64,000 nt of DNA from Rhodobiaceae bacterium (GCA_020637895.1 JACKJP010000002.1:1-64000), one strand, 5' to 3'. Counted from the first letter of the stretch, positions 35,583 to 44,858 are shown. A program made the numbers and translations. Notes: generated by a model not told the origin, from the sequence alone.

Positions 35583-36005
35583 ATGCCGGCCCAGCTCGAC
35601 CATATCGGAATTATCGTCGCCAAGCTCGAGGACGCGCTTGCGTTCTACCGGGACACGGTCGGTCTTGGAGAGCCCATTATCCGCGAAATTCCGGAGCTGA
35701 AGCTGCGGCTTGGCTTCTTCGACAATCGCGGCACGATCATCGAGCTCGTCGAAGCGTCCGGCAAGACGGACATGGTCCCTGGCGACGTCGTCGTCGCCAT
35801 CGAAGTCGACGATCTGGACGAGGCGATCGCGAAATATCGCGCCGCCGGTCTCAAGGTCTATGACCAGCCGCCCACGCCCAATCTTCCGCTCCGCCGCGGC
35901 TGGGTGCCGAAGGGCGGTGTGCATGGATCGGTCATCGAGCTTTGCCTGCGCGGCGAAGTCGCCCGCTTCGTTCGGGGCGAAATCAAGCAGGCGCTTGCTG
36001 GCTGA
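35583..36005 (+). CDS. VOC protein, methylmalonyl-CoA epimerase-like
   Basis: This is a 140-aa protein of the vicinal-oxygen-chelate fold, the usual size of methylmalonyl-CoA epimerase. It starts MPAQLDHIGIIVAKLEDALAFYRD, where His7 would bind the metal. TIIELVEAS and GSVIELCLR supply candidate Glu ligands. An epimerase for a 2-methyl-branched acyl-CoA fits the valine/propionate context downstream, but a different isomerase is possible. GGGAG precedes the ATG. It lies 72 bp before the AlkK-like ligase in the same direction. Confidence 0.82.
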   Translation: MPAQLDHIGIIVAKLEDALAFYRDTVGLGEPIIREIPELKLRLGFFDNRGTIIELVEASGKTDMVPGDVVVAIEVDDLDEAIAKYRAAGLKVYDQPPTPNLPLRRGWVPKGGVHGSVIELCLRGEVARFVRGEIKQALAG

Positions 36006-36077
36006 TCGAAAAACCAAACTGTTTCTGGGGGAGCGCGGCCCGAGTGGCCGTGCATAGGCGATCTACAGGAGAAAAAA

Positions 36078-37721
36078 GTGGACGTCCTGAAAGGTCTATC
36101 CATGGACATGCCGTTGCTGCTGTCCGTGATCAACGAGCATGGCGCCGCATCGAACGGTCGCTGCGAGGTCGTCTCGCGGGAGTTTTCGGGCGAAGTCGTC
36201 CGATTCACATTTCGCCAGATGAATGCGCGTACAAAGCAACTTGCCAACGCGCTCAAGAAGCGAGGGCTCGGACTTGGATCGCGTGCCACTACCATTGCCT
36301 GGAATACGCACCGCCACATGGAACTGTTCTACGGTCTCACGGGTATGGGTGCCGCCATCCATACGGCAAATCCCCGCCTCGCCAATGACCAGCTGACCTT
36401 CGTCGTCAATAGCGGCAAGGGCGAGATCCTCTTCTTCGATCAGGATATCCTGCCGCAGGTCGAGGCGATTGCCCCGGACCTGAAGCACGTCAAGACATTC
36501 GTGGTCCTTGAGCGCCGGGAAACCATGCCGGCGAGCGCGAGCCTCACGCTTGAATGCTACGAGGACTGGCTGAGCGCAGAGACGACCGCGTTCGAATGGC
36601 CGGAATTCGATGAGCGGACCGCAGCGACCATCTGCTTCACCTCCGGAACGACGGGTCTTCCCAAGGGTGTGGTCTATTCACATCGCAATGCGTTTCTGCA
36701 GACGATGACGCTCTGCTCGCTGGCGTGGATGCCCGTGCCGGAGAGAAATCCGCTGGTTCTGATGCCGCTCGCGCCCATGTTCCATTCCAGCGCGTGGAAC
36801 GTTCCGTTCGGCGCATTCTATATCGGTCGCAAGCTGGTGCTGCCGGGGCGCGATCTTTCCTCCAGGGCCATCCAGGAAATGATCGCGAGCGAACGTGTCA
36901 CCAACGTTGCCCTCGTACCCTCCATCCTCGCCAACCTGATCGAATATTCCGAACAGACGGGCAAGTCGCTGGAGCCGCTCGAGGCCCTGATCAGCGCCGG
37001 CGGCGGACTGTCTCCTGCGCTTATTTCCAAGCTGCAAGACCAGTACAACATGAAGACCGGCCACAATTGGGGGATGACCGAGTGCATGTTCGGCACCACC
37101 GGCATACTGTCGGCACCACAGCTGGATCTGCCGAAAGAAGAGCGCATTGCGTATCAGTGCACCGACGGCCGGCAGACGCCCGGCTTCGTATTCAAGATCG
37201 TCGATGACGATGGCAATCCGTTGCCCCATGACGGCGAGACCCGCGGTCATCTGCGGTTCCGCGGCCTGTGGGCGACCAGATCCTACCTCGACATGGAAGT
37301 AGGTTCCGCCGTCGACCGGGACGGCTGGCTGATCACTGGCGACATCGCGACCATCGACCCGGACGGCTATATGTGCCTCGTCGACCGCGCCAAGGATCTC
37401 ATCAAGTCCGGCGGCGAATGGATCAGTTCGATCGACCTGGAAAAGATCGCGGCCTCGCATCCGGACGTCAGCATGGCGGCCGCAATTTCGGTGCCGCATC
37501 CCAAATGGCAGGAGCGCCCGGTCATGGTCGTGGTGAAAGTTCCAGGCAGTAAGCTGACCGAGCAGGAACTTCTCGATTACATGAAGCCGAAAATGGCCAA
37601 GTGGTGGGTTCCCGACGGCGTCATCTTCGTCGACAGCATGCCGCTGACCGGCTCCAACAAGGTGCGCAAGAACGAGTTGCGCGAAGAGTATCGCGACTTT
37701 CTGACCGGCAGCCAGGCCTAG
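36078..37721 (+). CDS. Fatty acyl-CoA ligase (AlkK-like)
   Basis: This is a 547-aa ANL ligase resembling medium/long-chain fatty acyl-CoA synthetases of the AlkK type. It has the AWNTHRHMELFYG segment (about 75-87), the P-loop FTSGTTGLPKGVVYSH, NWGMTECMFG, the hinge RAKDLIKSGGEWISS and the C-terminal lysine region SNKVRKNELR. The start is GTG 36078 with AGGAG 6 bp upstream. A strong bidirectional terminator at 37745 separates it from mmsA. It probably activates a medium- or long-chain acid. Confidence 0.9.
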   Translation: MDVLKGLSMDMPLLLSVINEHGAASNGRCEVVSREFSGEVVRFTFRQMNARTKQLANALKKRGLGLGSRATTIAWNTHRHMELFYGLTGMGAAIHTANPRLANDQLTFVVNSGKGEILFFDQDILPQVEAIAPDLKHVKTFVVLERRETMPASASLTLECYEDWLSAETTAFEWPEFDERTAATICFTSGTTGLPKGVVYSHRNAFLQTMTLCSLAWMPVPERNPLVLMPLAPMFHSSAWNVPFGAFYIGRKLVLPGRDLSSRAIQEMIASERVTNVALVPSILANLIEYSEQTGKSLEPLEALISAGGGLSPALISKLQDQYNMKTGHNWGMTECMFGTTGILSAPQLDLPKEERIAYQCTDGRQTPGFVFKIVDDDGNPLPHDGETRGHLRFRGLWATRSYLDMEVGSAVDRDGWLITGDIATIDPDGYMCLVDRAKDLIKSGGEWISSIDLEKIAASHPDVSMAAAISVPHPKWQERPVMVVVKVPGSKLTEQELLDYMKPKMAKWWVPDGVIFVDSMPLTGSNKVRKNELREEYRDFLTGSQA

Positions 37722-37744
37722 ATCACCCGATCGGGAACGAAAAA

Positions 37745-37780
37745 GGGCGGCGCCTTGTCAGCGCCGCCCTTCCTGTTTTT
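37745..37780. terminator. Bidirectional Rho-independent terminator
   Basis: A 9-bp stem GGGCGGCGC with a 7-base loop is followed by TTCCTGTTTTT on the plus strand and by an A-run on the other side. It serves the convergent ligase (ends 37721) and mmsA (ends 37793). Confidence 0.85.
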
Positions 37781-37792
37781 AGCGGATTGGTC

Positions 37793-39292
37793 TCAGTTGA
37801 AGACCGGGATCGTGAACTCGCCGCCTTCCTTGATACCGGAGGGCCAGCGCGAGGTGACGGTTTTGGTGCGTGTATAGAAGCGATAGGCGTCGGGTCCGAA
37901 CTGGTTCAGGTCGCCGAAGCCGGATTTCTTCCAGCCGCCGAAAGTGTGATAGGCCAGCGGCACCGGGATCGGCACGTTGACGCCGACCATGCCGATATTG
38001 ACCCGGTTGGCGAAATCGCGCGCGGTGTCGCCGTCGCGAGTGAAGATCGACGTACCGTTTCCGTATTCGTTGTCCATCGCATAGGACAGCGCCTCTTCAT
38101 AGCTGTCGGCGCGCACGGTGGAGAGCACGGGGCCGAAGATTTCCTGCTTGTAGATGTCCATGTCCGTCGTGACATGGTCGAACAGGTGGGGACCGACGAA
38201 GAAGCCATTCTCGTATCCCTGCAGCTTGAAGCCGCGTCCGTCGACCACCAGCTTGGCGCCCTGATCAACACCCGACTGCACGAGCCGTTCGATATTGGCC
38301 TTGGCCGCCGCGGTGACGACGGGACCGAAATCAACGTCATTGCCGGCCGTGTAAGGACCGACCTTCAGCTTCTCGACCCGTGGGACCAGCTTTTCGATCA
38401 GCGCATCGGCGGTCTTCTGGCCGACGGGCACGGCGACCGAGATCGCCATGCAACGCTCGCCTGCCGCGCCATAGCCGGCACCGACCAGCGCATCGGCGAC
38501 CTGGTCGAGGTCGGAGTCGGGCATGATGATCATGTGGTTCTTGGCACCGCCGAAGCATTGAGCCCGCTTGCCGTTCGCCGTCGCGCGCGAATAGATGTAA
38601 TGCGCGATCGGAGTGGAACCGACAAAGCCCACCGCCTGGATGGTCTCGCTGTCGAGAATCGTGTCGACCGCCTCCTTGTCGCCGTTGACGACCTGGAGCA
38701 CGCCATCGGGAAGGCCGGCTTCCTGCAGCAGTTCGGCCAGCATCAACGGCACCGTGGGAGCCCTTTCGGAAGGCTTCAGGATGAAGGCGTTGCCGCAGGT
38801 CAGCGCCGGTCCCATCTTCCACAGCGGGATCATCGCCGGAAAGTTGAACGGCGTGATGCCGGAGACGACGCCCAGCGGCTGACGCATGGAGTACATGTCG
38901 ATGCCGGGGCTGGCGCTGTCGGTGTACTCGCCCTTGAGGAAGTGCGGGGCGCCGATGCAGAACTCGATGACCTCAAGTCCGCGGACAACATCGCCCTTGG
39001 CATCGGGGAGCGTCTTGCCGTGCTCAGAGGACAGCGCCTCTGCGAGCTTGTCCATGTCCCGGTGCAGCAGGCGCACCAGTTCCATCATGACCCGCCCGCG
39101 CTTCTGGGGATTGGTGTTACCCCACTCGACCTGCGCCTTAGCAGCATCGGCAATGGCGCTCTGAAGTTCGGCCGGAGAGGCAAGCGGCACTTTCGCCTGC
39201 ACTTCACCGGTTGCGGGATTATAGACGTCGGCGAAGCGACCGGACTGGCCCTTTACATGCTTGCCGTTAATGAAATGCGACAGTTCCTTCAT
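37793..39292 (-). CDS. mmsA: Methylmalonate-semialdehyde dehydrogenase (CoA-acylating)
   Basis: This 499-aa protein has the length and features of MmsA, which converts methylmalonate semialdehyde to propionyl-CoA with NAD and CoA in valine catabolism. The N-terminus HFINGKHVKGQSG, the central GFVGSTPIAHYIY and the catalytic Cys in AAGERCMAIS (about residue 285) are typical. AAAGGAAC precedes the ATG. It is the last gene of the leftward valine/isobutyrate cluster, 24 bp after mmsB. Confidence 0.95.
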   Translation of the reverse strand: MKELSHFINGKHVKGQSGRFADVYNPATGEVQAKVPLASPAELQSAIADAAKAQVEWGNTNPQKRGRVMMELVRLLHRDMDKLAEALSSEHGKTLPDAKGDVVRGLEVIEFCIGAPHFLKGEYTDSASPGIDMYSMRQPLGVVSGITPFNFPAMIPLWKMGPALTCGNAFILKPSERAPTVPLMLAELLQEAGLPDGVLQVVNGDKEAVDTILDSETIQAVGFVGSTPIAHYIYSRATANGKRAQCFGGAKNHMIIMPDSDLDQVADALVGAGYGAAGERCMAISVAVPVGQKTADALIEKLVPRVEKLKVGPYTAGNDVDFGPVVTAAAKANIERLVQSGVDQGAKLVVDGRGFKLQGYENGFFVGPHLFDHVTTDMDIYKQEIFGPVLSTVRADSYEEALSYAMDNEYGNGTSIFTRDGDTARDFANRVNIGMVGVNVPIPVPLAYHTFGGWKKSGFGDLNQFGPDAYRFYTRTKTVTSRWPSGIKEGGEFTIPVFN

Positions 39293-39316
39293 GGTCTTGT
39301 TCCTTTCAACTCCCGG

Positions 39317-40189
39317 TCAGCTGCGGCCGCGCTTCTCGAACCGGGGAAGCATTGCAGAGAAATCCGTACCCTTGCCGTCCTCTTTCTCGACGAATGTCGT
39401 GTAGAGTTCGGCTGCGAGCTTGCCCATGGGCGTATCGGCATCGACCGCTTCGGCGGCCTGCTGCGAGAGGCGCAGATCCTTGAGCATCAGGTCGGAGGCA
39501 AAGCCCGGCTTGTAGCCATTGTCAGCCGGTGACTGCGGACCCACACCCGGCGCCGGGCAATAGGCGTTCATCGACCACGAATAGCCCGACGAGGTGGAAA
39601 CGACGTCGAACATCTTCTGCCGGTCGAGGCCCAGCTTGTCGGCGAGGGCAAAGGCCTCGCAGGTCGCGATCATCGTCGCGCCCAGGATCATGTTGTTGCA
39701 GATCTTGGCAGACTGACCGGCACCGGAAGCACCGCAGTGAACCGTCTTCTGGCCCATGACCTCAAACAGCGGCGCGGCGATCTCGAAGGCTTCCTTGGAG
39801 CCGCCGACCATGAAGGTCAGCGTGCCGGCGGCCGCGCCGCCAATACCGCCGGAAACCGGAGCGTCCATGGCCAGCACACCTTTCGCGGCCGCCTCGTCGG
39901 CAACCGCCCGGGCGCTTTCCACATCGACGGTCGAGCAGTCGATGAAGACTGTTCCGCTCTTCATGCCGGGCAGGATCTCTGCGGCAACCTTGCGCAGAAT
40001 CTGACCGTTCGGAAGCATGGTGACCACCACGTCGCGGCCGGTCGCGGCCTCAACGGCAGTGGCAGCTTTCGTAACGCCTTCGGGCACCGGTGCGACGAGA
40101 TCGAAGCCAACGACTTCATGTCCGGCAGCGGCAAGGTTCTTGGACATCGGCGCGCCCATATTGCCGAGGCCAATAAAACCGATCTTCAT
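39317..40189 (-). CDS. mmsB: 3-hydroxyisobutyrate dehydrogenase
   Basis: This is a 290-aa NAD-dependent dehydrogenase oxidising 3-hydroxyisobutyrate to methylmalonate semialdehyde. It has GFIGLGNMGAPMSKNL at the N-terminus, the substrate motif DAPVSGGIGGA near 118, and the catalytic Lys in GASGAGQSAKICNN near 168. ATG 40189 is chosen: AGGAG stands 8 bp upstream and it overlaps the upstream hydrolase stop as ATGA. It lies between the hydrolase and mmsA, so the pathway order is preserved. Confidence 0.95.
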   Translation of the reverse strand: MKIGFIGLGNMGAPMSKNLAAAGHEVVGFDLVAPVPEGVTKAATAVEAATGRDVVVTMLPNGQILRKVAAEILPGMKSGTVFIDCSTVDVESARAVADEAAAKGVLAMDAPVSGGIGGAAAGTLTFMVGGSKEAFEIAAPLFEVMGQKTVHCGASGAGQSAKICNNMILGATMIATCEAFALADKLGLDRQKMFDVVSTSSGYSWSMNAYCPAPGVGPQSPADNGYKPGFASDLMLKDLRLSQQAAEAVDADTPMGKLAAELYTTFVEKEDGKGTDFSAMLPRFEKRGRS

Positions 40190-41235
40190 GACCATCTCTC
40201 CTTGAATGACAGTTCCTCCGCGCCAAGCGGCGCCAGCAGGGTTTCCACCTCTTGCGTGGACACGCTGGCGATACTGGGATGGCGCCAGCGGGGCTGCTTG
40301 TCCTTGTCGATAATCGCAGCCCGGATACCTTCCAGAAAATCGCCCTGATCCATCGATCGATGGGTAAAGCGGTATTCCTGGGTGAGTGCCTCCCTGATCC
40401 CCCCCTTCCCGGCGCGCAGGTCACGGATCATCTTGAGCGTACAGGCGAGCGACAACGGGCTACCTGCATCAATGGCCTTCTTGGCTTTCGTCGCAAGGTC
40501 GCTGTCATCGGCACCGAGAGCGGCCGCGATGTCCTCGACCGTATCGCCGGCGAAGAGCCTATCCAGCGCTTCGTGGGCTACAGCAAGGCCGCTCGCAGGA
40601 GCTGGAAGCGCATGACGGCCGATGGCATCGACATCGCCAGTCTCGCAGAGATCTGCAATGAGGGCGGGCCATTTTTCCTGTGGCACGTAGAGATTGGCGA
40701 AGCCTGAGTAGATCGCATCGCCTGCACCCATGCGCGCGCCGGTCAGGCCGATATACTCGCCAACACGCCCCGGCGCTTTGGCCAGAAGCAGCGTGCCGCC
40801 GACATCCGGGATAAGGCCGATACCGCATTCGGGCATGGCGACCTGCGAGCTCTCGCAGACGATCCGGTGCGAGACGTGACCGCCAAGACCAACGCCACCA
40901 CCCATGATGAAGCCCTGCATCAGGCTCACCACCGGCTTCGGGTATTCGGAAAGCCGCGTGTTCATCCGGTATTCGTCGCGCCAGAAACCACGGCCGTAGG
41001 AGTAGTCGCCTTCCCGGCCTTTCTCGTAGATCATGGCGATGTCGCCGCCGGCGCAGAATGCGCGGTCGCCCTCGGCGTCGATCACGACCAGAGCAACCGA
41101 CGGATCGTCTGCCCATTTCCAGATCGCCTCGTCGATGACCAGACACATTTCGTGGTTGAGCGAATTGAGCGCTTTTGGCCGCGTCAGCGTGACACGCCCG
41201 GCCTTGCCCTCTCTGGAAATGCGGACATCTTCCAT
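40186..41235 (-). CDS. 3-hydroxyisobutyryl-CoA hydrolase
   Basis: This is a 349-aa crotonase-fold hydrolase of the HIBCH type, which releases 3-hydroxyisobutyrate from its CoA ester. The family length (about 350) and the residues Glu136 (AMPECGIG) and Asp144 (LIPDVGG) match HIBCH. FCAGGDI (about 60-66) and FIMGGGVGLGGH form the oxyanion region. ATG 41235 overlaps the stop of the acyl-CoA dehydrogenase as TGATG; a 50-codon upstream extension is not coding. Tight overlaps on both sides indicate translational coupling within the valine operon. Confidence 0.92.
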   Translation of the reverse strand: MEDVRISREGKAGRVTLTRPKALNSLNHEMCLVIDEAIWKWADDPSVALVVIDAEGDRAFCAGGDIAMIYEKGREGDYSYGRGFWRDEYRMNTRLSEYPKPVVSLMQGFIMGGGVGLGGHVSHRIVCESSQVAMPECGIGLIPDVGGTLLLAKAPGRVGEYIGLTGARMGAGDAIYSGFANLYVPQEKWPALIADLCETGDVDAIGRHALPAPASGLAVAHEALDRLFAGDTVEDIAAALGADDSDLATKAKKAIDAGSPLSLACTLKMIRDLRAGKGGIREALTQEYRFTHRSMDQGDFLEGIRAAIIDKDKQPRWRHPSIASVSTQEVETLLAPLGAEELSFKERWS

Positions 41236-42380
41236 CAGCCGCGGGCCTCCAGCATCTGACGCGAAATGATCAGCCGCATGATCTCGTTGGTGCCTTCGAG
41301 AATCTGATGAACGCGCAGGTCGCGAACGATCTTCTCGATGCCGTAGTCGGCCAGATAGCCGTAGCCACCGTGCAACTGAAGGCAATCATTGGCGACCTCG
41401 AAGGAAACGTCGGTGACGTAAAGCTTGGCCATGGCGCAGAACTTGGTCGCATCCGGCGTCTTGTTGTCGACCTTCCAGGCCGCCTGGCGCAGGAACGTGC
41501 GCGCGGACTGGAGCTTGACCTCCATGTCGGCGAGCCGGAACTGCAGCGCCTGGAACTGGTCGATCGTCTTGCCGAAGGCCTTGCGCTCGCCCATGTAGCG
41601 AAGCGCCGCATCGAGCGCTGCCTGCGCGCCGCCGAGCGCGGACGCGGCGATATTGAGACGCCCGCCATCGAGCCCGACCATGGCGTAGGTGAAGCCCCTG
41701 CCCTCTTCGCCGATCAGGTTCTCGGCCGGTACCTTGCAGTCGTCCATCTGGACCTGCGCGGTTGGCTGGGCGCGCCACCCCATCTTGTCCTCAAGACCAC
41801 CGAAGGAGAGGCCGGGTGCACCGTCCTCCACGATGATCGTGGATATGCCTTTCGGGCCGTCGACGCCCGTGCGGCACATGACGACATAGGCATCCGAATA
41901 GCTGCCACCGGAGATGAATGCCTTGTTGCCGGTCAGCGAGTAGCCGTCGTTGGTCCGTTCCGCCCGGGTGCGCAGCGCCGCGGCATCGGAGCCCGAACCC
42001 GGCTCTGTCAGGCAATAGGAGAATACCTTCTCCATTGAACAGAGGTCCGGCAGCCACTTTGCCTTGGCGTCGTCGGACCCGAAACGATCGATCATCCCGC
42101 CGCACATGTTGTGGATCGACAGGAATGACGAAACCGACGGGCAGGACATCGCCAGCGCCTCGAAGATCAGCGTCGCGTCAAGCCGCGTCAGGCCCGATCC
42201 GCCGTAGTCCTCGGAGACATAAACGCCACCAAGGCCGAGTTCGGCGACCTTGCCCCAGAGTTCGCGCGGGATCGTGCCGGCCTTTTCCCATTCCAGGGCG
42301 AACGGGGCGATGTTCTCCTTACCGAAGTCCAGCGCCATATCGAAGATGGAGGATTGCTCCTCAGTCAGGGCGAAATCCAT
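41235..42380 (-). CDS. Isobutyryl-CoA dehydrogenase-like acyl-CoA dehydrogenase
   Basis: This is a 381-aa FAD acyl-CoA dehydrogenase. CLTEPGSGSDAAAL (about residues 123-136) and the canonical base in ILEGTNEIM near residue 363 are present. The position beside HIBCH and mmsAB indicates oxidation of isobutyryl-CoA to methacrylyl-CoA, as in ACAD8. It begins 27 bp after a crotonase-fold gene and shares its last base with the hydrolase start codon. Short/branched acyl-CoA specificity is inferred from context. Confidence 0.92.
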   Translation of the reverse strand: MDFALTEEQSSIFDMALDFGKENIAPFALEWEKAGTIPRELWGKVAELGLGGVYVSEDYGGSGLTRLDATLIFEALAMSCPSVSSFLSIHNMCGGMIDRFGSDDAKAKWLPDLCSMEKVFSYCLTEPGSGSDAAALRTRAERTNDGYSLTGNKAFISGGSYSDAYVVMCRTGVDGPKGISTIIVEDGAPGLSFGGLEDKMGWRAQPTAQVQMDDCKVPAENLIGEEGRGFTYAMVGLDGGRLNIAASALGGAQAALDAALRYMGERKAFGKTIDQFQALQFRLADMEVKLQSARTFLRQAAWKVDNKTPDATKFCAMAKLYVTDVSFEVANDCLQLHGGYGYLADYGIEKIVRDLRVHQILEGTNEIMRLIISRQMLEARG

Positions 42381-42407
42381 GAAAAGCGTCCCTAAATAGC
42401 GTTCCGA

Positions 42408-43205
42408 CTAGCGGCCCTTGAATTCGGGCTTGCGGCGCTCCGCGAACGCCGTCAGCCCTTCCCAGGCGTCTTCACCAGCGGCGAGGATCGACAAATTCTG
42501 CGCCTCGTCCTCAAGCTGGGCTTCGAACCCCTGAATGCGCGCCGACATGATCGTGCGCTTGATCGCGCCGTAAGCCTGTGTCGCCCCGCGGGCAAGCTTG
42601 AGGGCGGTCTTTTCAGCGGTTTCGGCAAGGGCCTCGGGGCTCGTTACGAAATCGACGAGACCGGCCTCCAGCGCCTCAGTGGCCGTCAGCGTCTCAGACA
42701 GCAGCAGAAAGCGCTTCGCCCTGGACAGGCCCATGCGGTTGGAGAGCGAGATCGTCGAGCCGCTATCGGCGCAATAGCCGATCATCGAGAAGGCGGCATT
42801 GAGCTTCACGCCCTCGGCCGCATAGACCACGTCGGAAAAGGCAACCAGCGAAACCGATCCGCCGGCGACATCGCCCTGCACCGCGGTGACGACAGGGGCG
42901 TTCATCCGTTGCAGTCGGGTAATACCCATATGCAGGTCCGCGGTCCACTTCTTGACCATGCCCGGAAGCGCCGCGCGATCCTTTGTGAAGGTACGAATAT
43001 CGCCGCCCACGCTGAAGAAACGTCCATTGGCTGTCAGCAGCACCGCGCGCACAGCAGGGTTGGAACTGAGTTCGATCGACAGCCGGTTCATGTCGGCGCA
43101 GAATTCGCCGTCGATCGCATTTCCGGTGTCCGGCTTGTTCAGGACGACCCGGGCGAGCCCGTTGTCCAGCGCATAGGTCATGGTGCTGAGATTAAGCGTT
43201 TCCAT
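42408..43205 (-). CDS. Enoyl-CoA hydratase/isomerase family protein
   Basis: This is a 265-aa crotonase-fold protein at the head of the valine operon. Oxyanion-hole stretches are FFSVGGDI (about 63-70) and GDVAGGSVSLVAFSD. Neither crotonase glutamate is present; an Asp147 in YCADSGST sits where PaaG-type isomerases have an acid. The context predicts methacrylyl-CoA hydratase, but the missing glutamates argue against a standard hydratase, leaving isomerase or another role. GGGGAG precedes the ATG. TACACAA at 43261 resembles the TGCACAA sites elsewhere. Confidence 0.85.
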   Translation of the reverse strand: METLNLSTMTYALDNGLARVVLNKPDTGNAIDGEFCADMNRLSIELSSNPAVRAVLLTANGRFFSVGGDIRTFTKDRAALPGMVKKWTADLHMGITRLQRMNAPVVTAVQGDVAGGSVSLVAFSDVVYAAEGVKLNAAFSMIGYCADSGSTISLSNRMGLSRAKRFLLLSETLTATEALEAGLVDFVTSPEALAETAEKTALKLARGATQAYGAIKRTIMSARIQGFEAQLEDEAQNLSILAAGEDAWEGLTAFAERRKPEFKGR

Positions 43206-43429
43206 CTAACTCCCCTGGGCCCTTCGGCTTTGACGCTAGCCATAAAGCCATTTGTTTTAGTACACAACCACACTATAAAGATACTTACCGTGCAAGGCGC
43301 ACTTTGTAAGGCGCAGCACGGTTATAACACGGCGCTGCCGGGAGACAGCCCAAATCCATGACGTGACAGCCGTCCCCCGCGACTCTAGTTTGCAGACAAC
43401 CGTCGAACAACAGGCGACAGGAAACCCCA

Positions 43430-44803
43430 ATGACGACACCACCCACACTCCGCGAGTTCCGGCTCGAGATGCTCGAGGATGGCATTGCCCATCTGATTTT
43501 CGACATGCCCGGCCGAACCATGAACGTGTTTTCCAACGCGGCCATCCATGAATCGGAGGCATTCGCCGACTGGTTGCCAAAGAGCGGCCTCAAGGGCGTC
43601 GTCGTCTCCTCCGGCAAATCAACCGCATTTTGCGCCGGCGCCGATCTCGGCGAACTCGCGGAAGCCTATGCGATGATCGTCGCGGCGCCCGAAGCACAGC
43701 GCACCGCCGTTGGCCGCGACCATTTCGCACCGATCGGCCGCGCCTTCCGCAAGCTGGAGACCGCAGGCGTGCCCATCGCCATGGCGATCAACGGACTGGC
43801 TCTTGGCGGCGGCTGCGAACTTGCGCTTGCCGGCCACTACCGCGTCCTCGCGGACACGCCGCAGACCGCGCTCGGCCTGCCGGAATCGCTGGTTGGCCTG
43901 CTGCCGGGCGGCGGCGGCACCCAGCGCATGCCGCGGCTGGTCGGTGTCGAGGCATCCTTGCCGATCCTGCTGGACGGCGGACGCTACACGACCGCCGATG
44001 CCGTGGCAGCGGGTGCTGCTCATCGCGTCGTTCCGGCCGGCGAGGAAGTCGCCGCGGCGCTGGAGTGGATCAAGTCGAACCCCGATCCGCGCCAGCCCTG
44101 GGACAGGCCGGACTGGAAGGTGCCGGGCAAGGCAGAGGTCAAGGCCATTCTCGATCCGGTTCGCGCAGCTCGCCTAAAGGAAACACGCGGGCACTATCCG
44201 GCGATCACGGCAATCCTCGATTGCGTCGAAGAGGGCATTCCGGTGCCGATGGATCAGGGCGTGAAGGCGGAGATCGATATCTTCGCCGAGCTGATCAAAC
44301 GGCCGGAGCCGCGCGACATGATCCGCACGATGTTCCTGGGCAAGCAGGTATTCGGCAAGCAGAAGAAAGCCAATGCCCTGCCCGAGAGCCTCGGCGCACT
44401 GGTTGCCGATGTCTCTGCCGCGCTCGCTGCCGTCGCCGATGCAGCCGGCCGCGACAAGGCCGATACGGCCCGCACCGAAGCCGGCTTTGAGAAGCCATTG
44501 CCGGCATCCTCAGGCGCTGCGCCGGCTCTTGACGCCAAATCCCTTCCGGATGTCGACGCCATCGCGGCAACCGGCCTTTGGATTGAGGCACCGGCAAACG
44601 AATGGCAGCGCACCGCGGCAAGGCTGCTCGGCGCCTCTGCCATCGCGGCTGCGCATTACCGGACGAAGCTTTCCGCCGACGAACAGAAGCTCGCCGATTT
44701 CGCCATCGTCAGCGAACTTGGATTTCCAGCCTATCTCGGCGGCCCCTTCGCGCTGCTCGACAGCGTCGGCAGCGACGGCGTGCGCAAGATGATGGCTGCC
44801 TGA
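43430..44803 (+). CDS. FadJ/FadB-like protein lacking the 3-hydroxyacyl-CoA dehydrogenase domain
   Basis: This is a 457-aa protein. Residues about 10-210 form a full crotonase domain with both catalytic glutamates (Glu130 in GGGCELA and Glu152 in LPES) and FCAGADL. Residues about 240-330 resemble the linker helices of FadJ. The Rossmann-type dehydrogenase core (GxGxxG, HFFxPxxxMxLxE) is absent. The last 60 residues recall the C-terminal FadJ tail (SELGFPAYLGGPFALLDSVG). It is an uninterrupted ORF, so this is a real domain loss, not a frameshift. It should act as an enoyl-CoA hydratase. A strong bidirectional terminator follows. Confidence 0.85.
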   Translation: MTTPPTLREFRLEMLEDGIAHLIFDMPGRTMNVFSNAAIHESEAFADWLPKSGLKGVVVSSGKSTAFCAGADLGELAEAYAMIVAAPEAQRTAVGRDHFAPIGRAFRKLETAGVPIAMAINGLALGGGCELALAGHYRVLADTPQTALGLPESLVGLLPGGGGTQRMPRLVGVEASLPILLDGGRYTTADAVAAGAAHRVVPAGEEVAAALEWIKSNPDPRQPWDRPDWKVPGKAEVKAILDPVRAARLKETRGHYPAITAILDCVEEGIPVPMDQGVKAEIDIFAELIKRPEPRDMIRTMFLGKQVFGKQKKANALPESLGALVADVSAALAAVADAAGRDKADTARTEAGFEKPLPASSGAAPALDAKSLPDVDAIAATGLWIEAPANEWQRTAARLLGASAIAAAHYRTKLSADEQKLADFAIVSELGFPAYLGGPFALLDSVGSDGVRKMMAA

Positions 44804-44828
44804 CCGGCCAAACCAGACCTGCAAAGGC

Positions 44829-44858
44829 AAAAGCCCGGATCAACCGATCCGGGCTTTT
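44829..44858. terminator. Bidirectional Rho-independent terminator overlapping a stop codon
   Basis: A perfect 13-bp stem AAAAGCCCGGATC with loop AACC and T-runs on both strands lies between the convergent FadJ-like and MaoC genes. The MaoC-gene stop codon (44840-44842) lies inside the hairpin. Confidence 0.9.

Noticed and set aside
43430..44803. Frameshifted or truncated fadJ pseudogene
   Set aside because: The frame is continuous, both catalytic glutamates are intact, a good RBS and terminator flank it, and the C-terminal tail is retained. A stable shortened protein is more likely.
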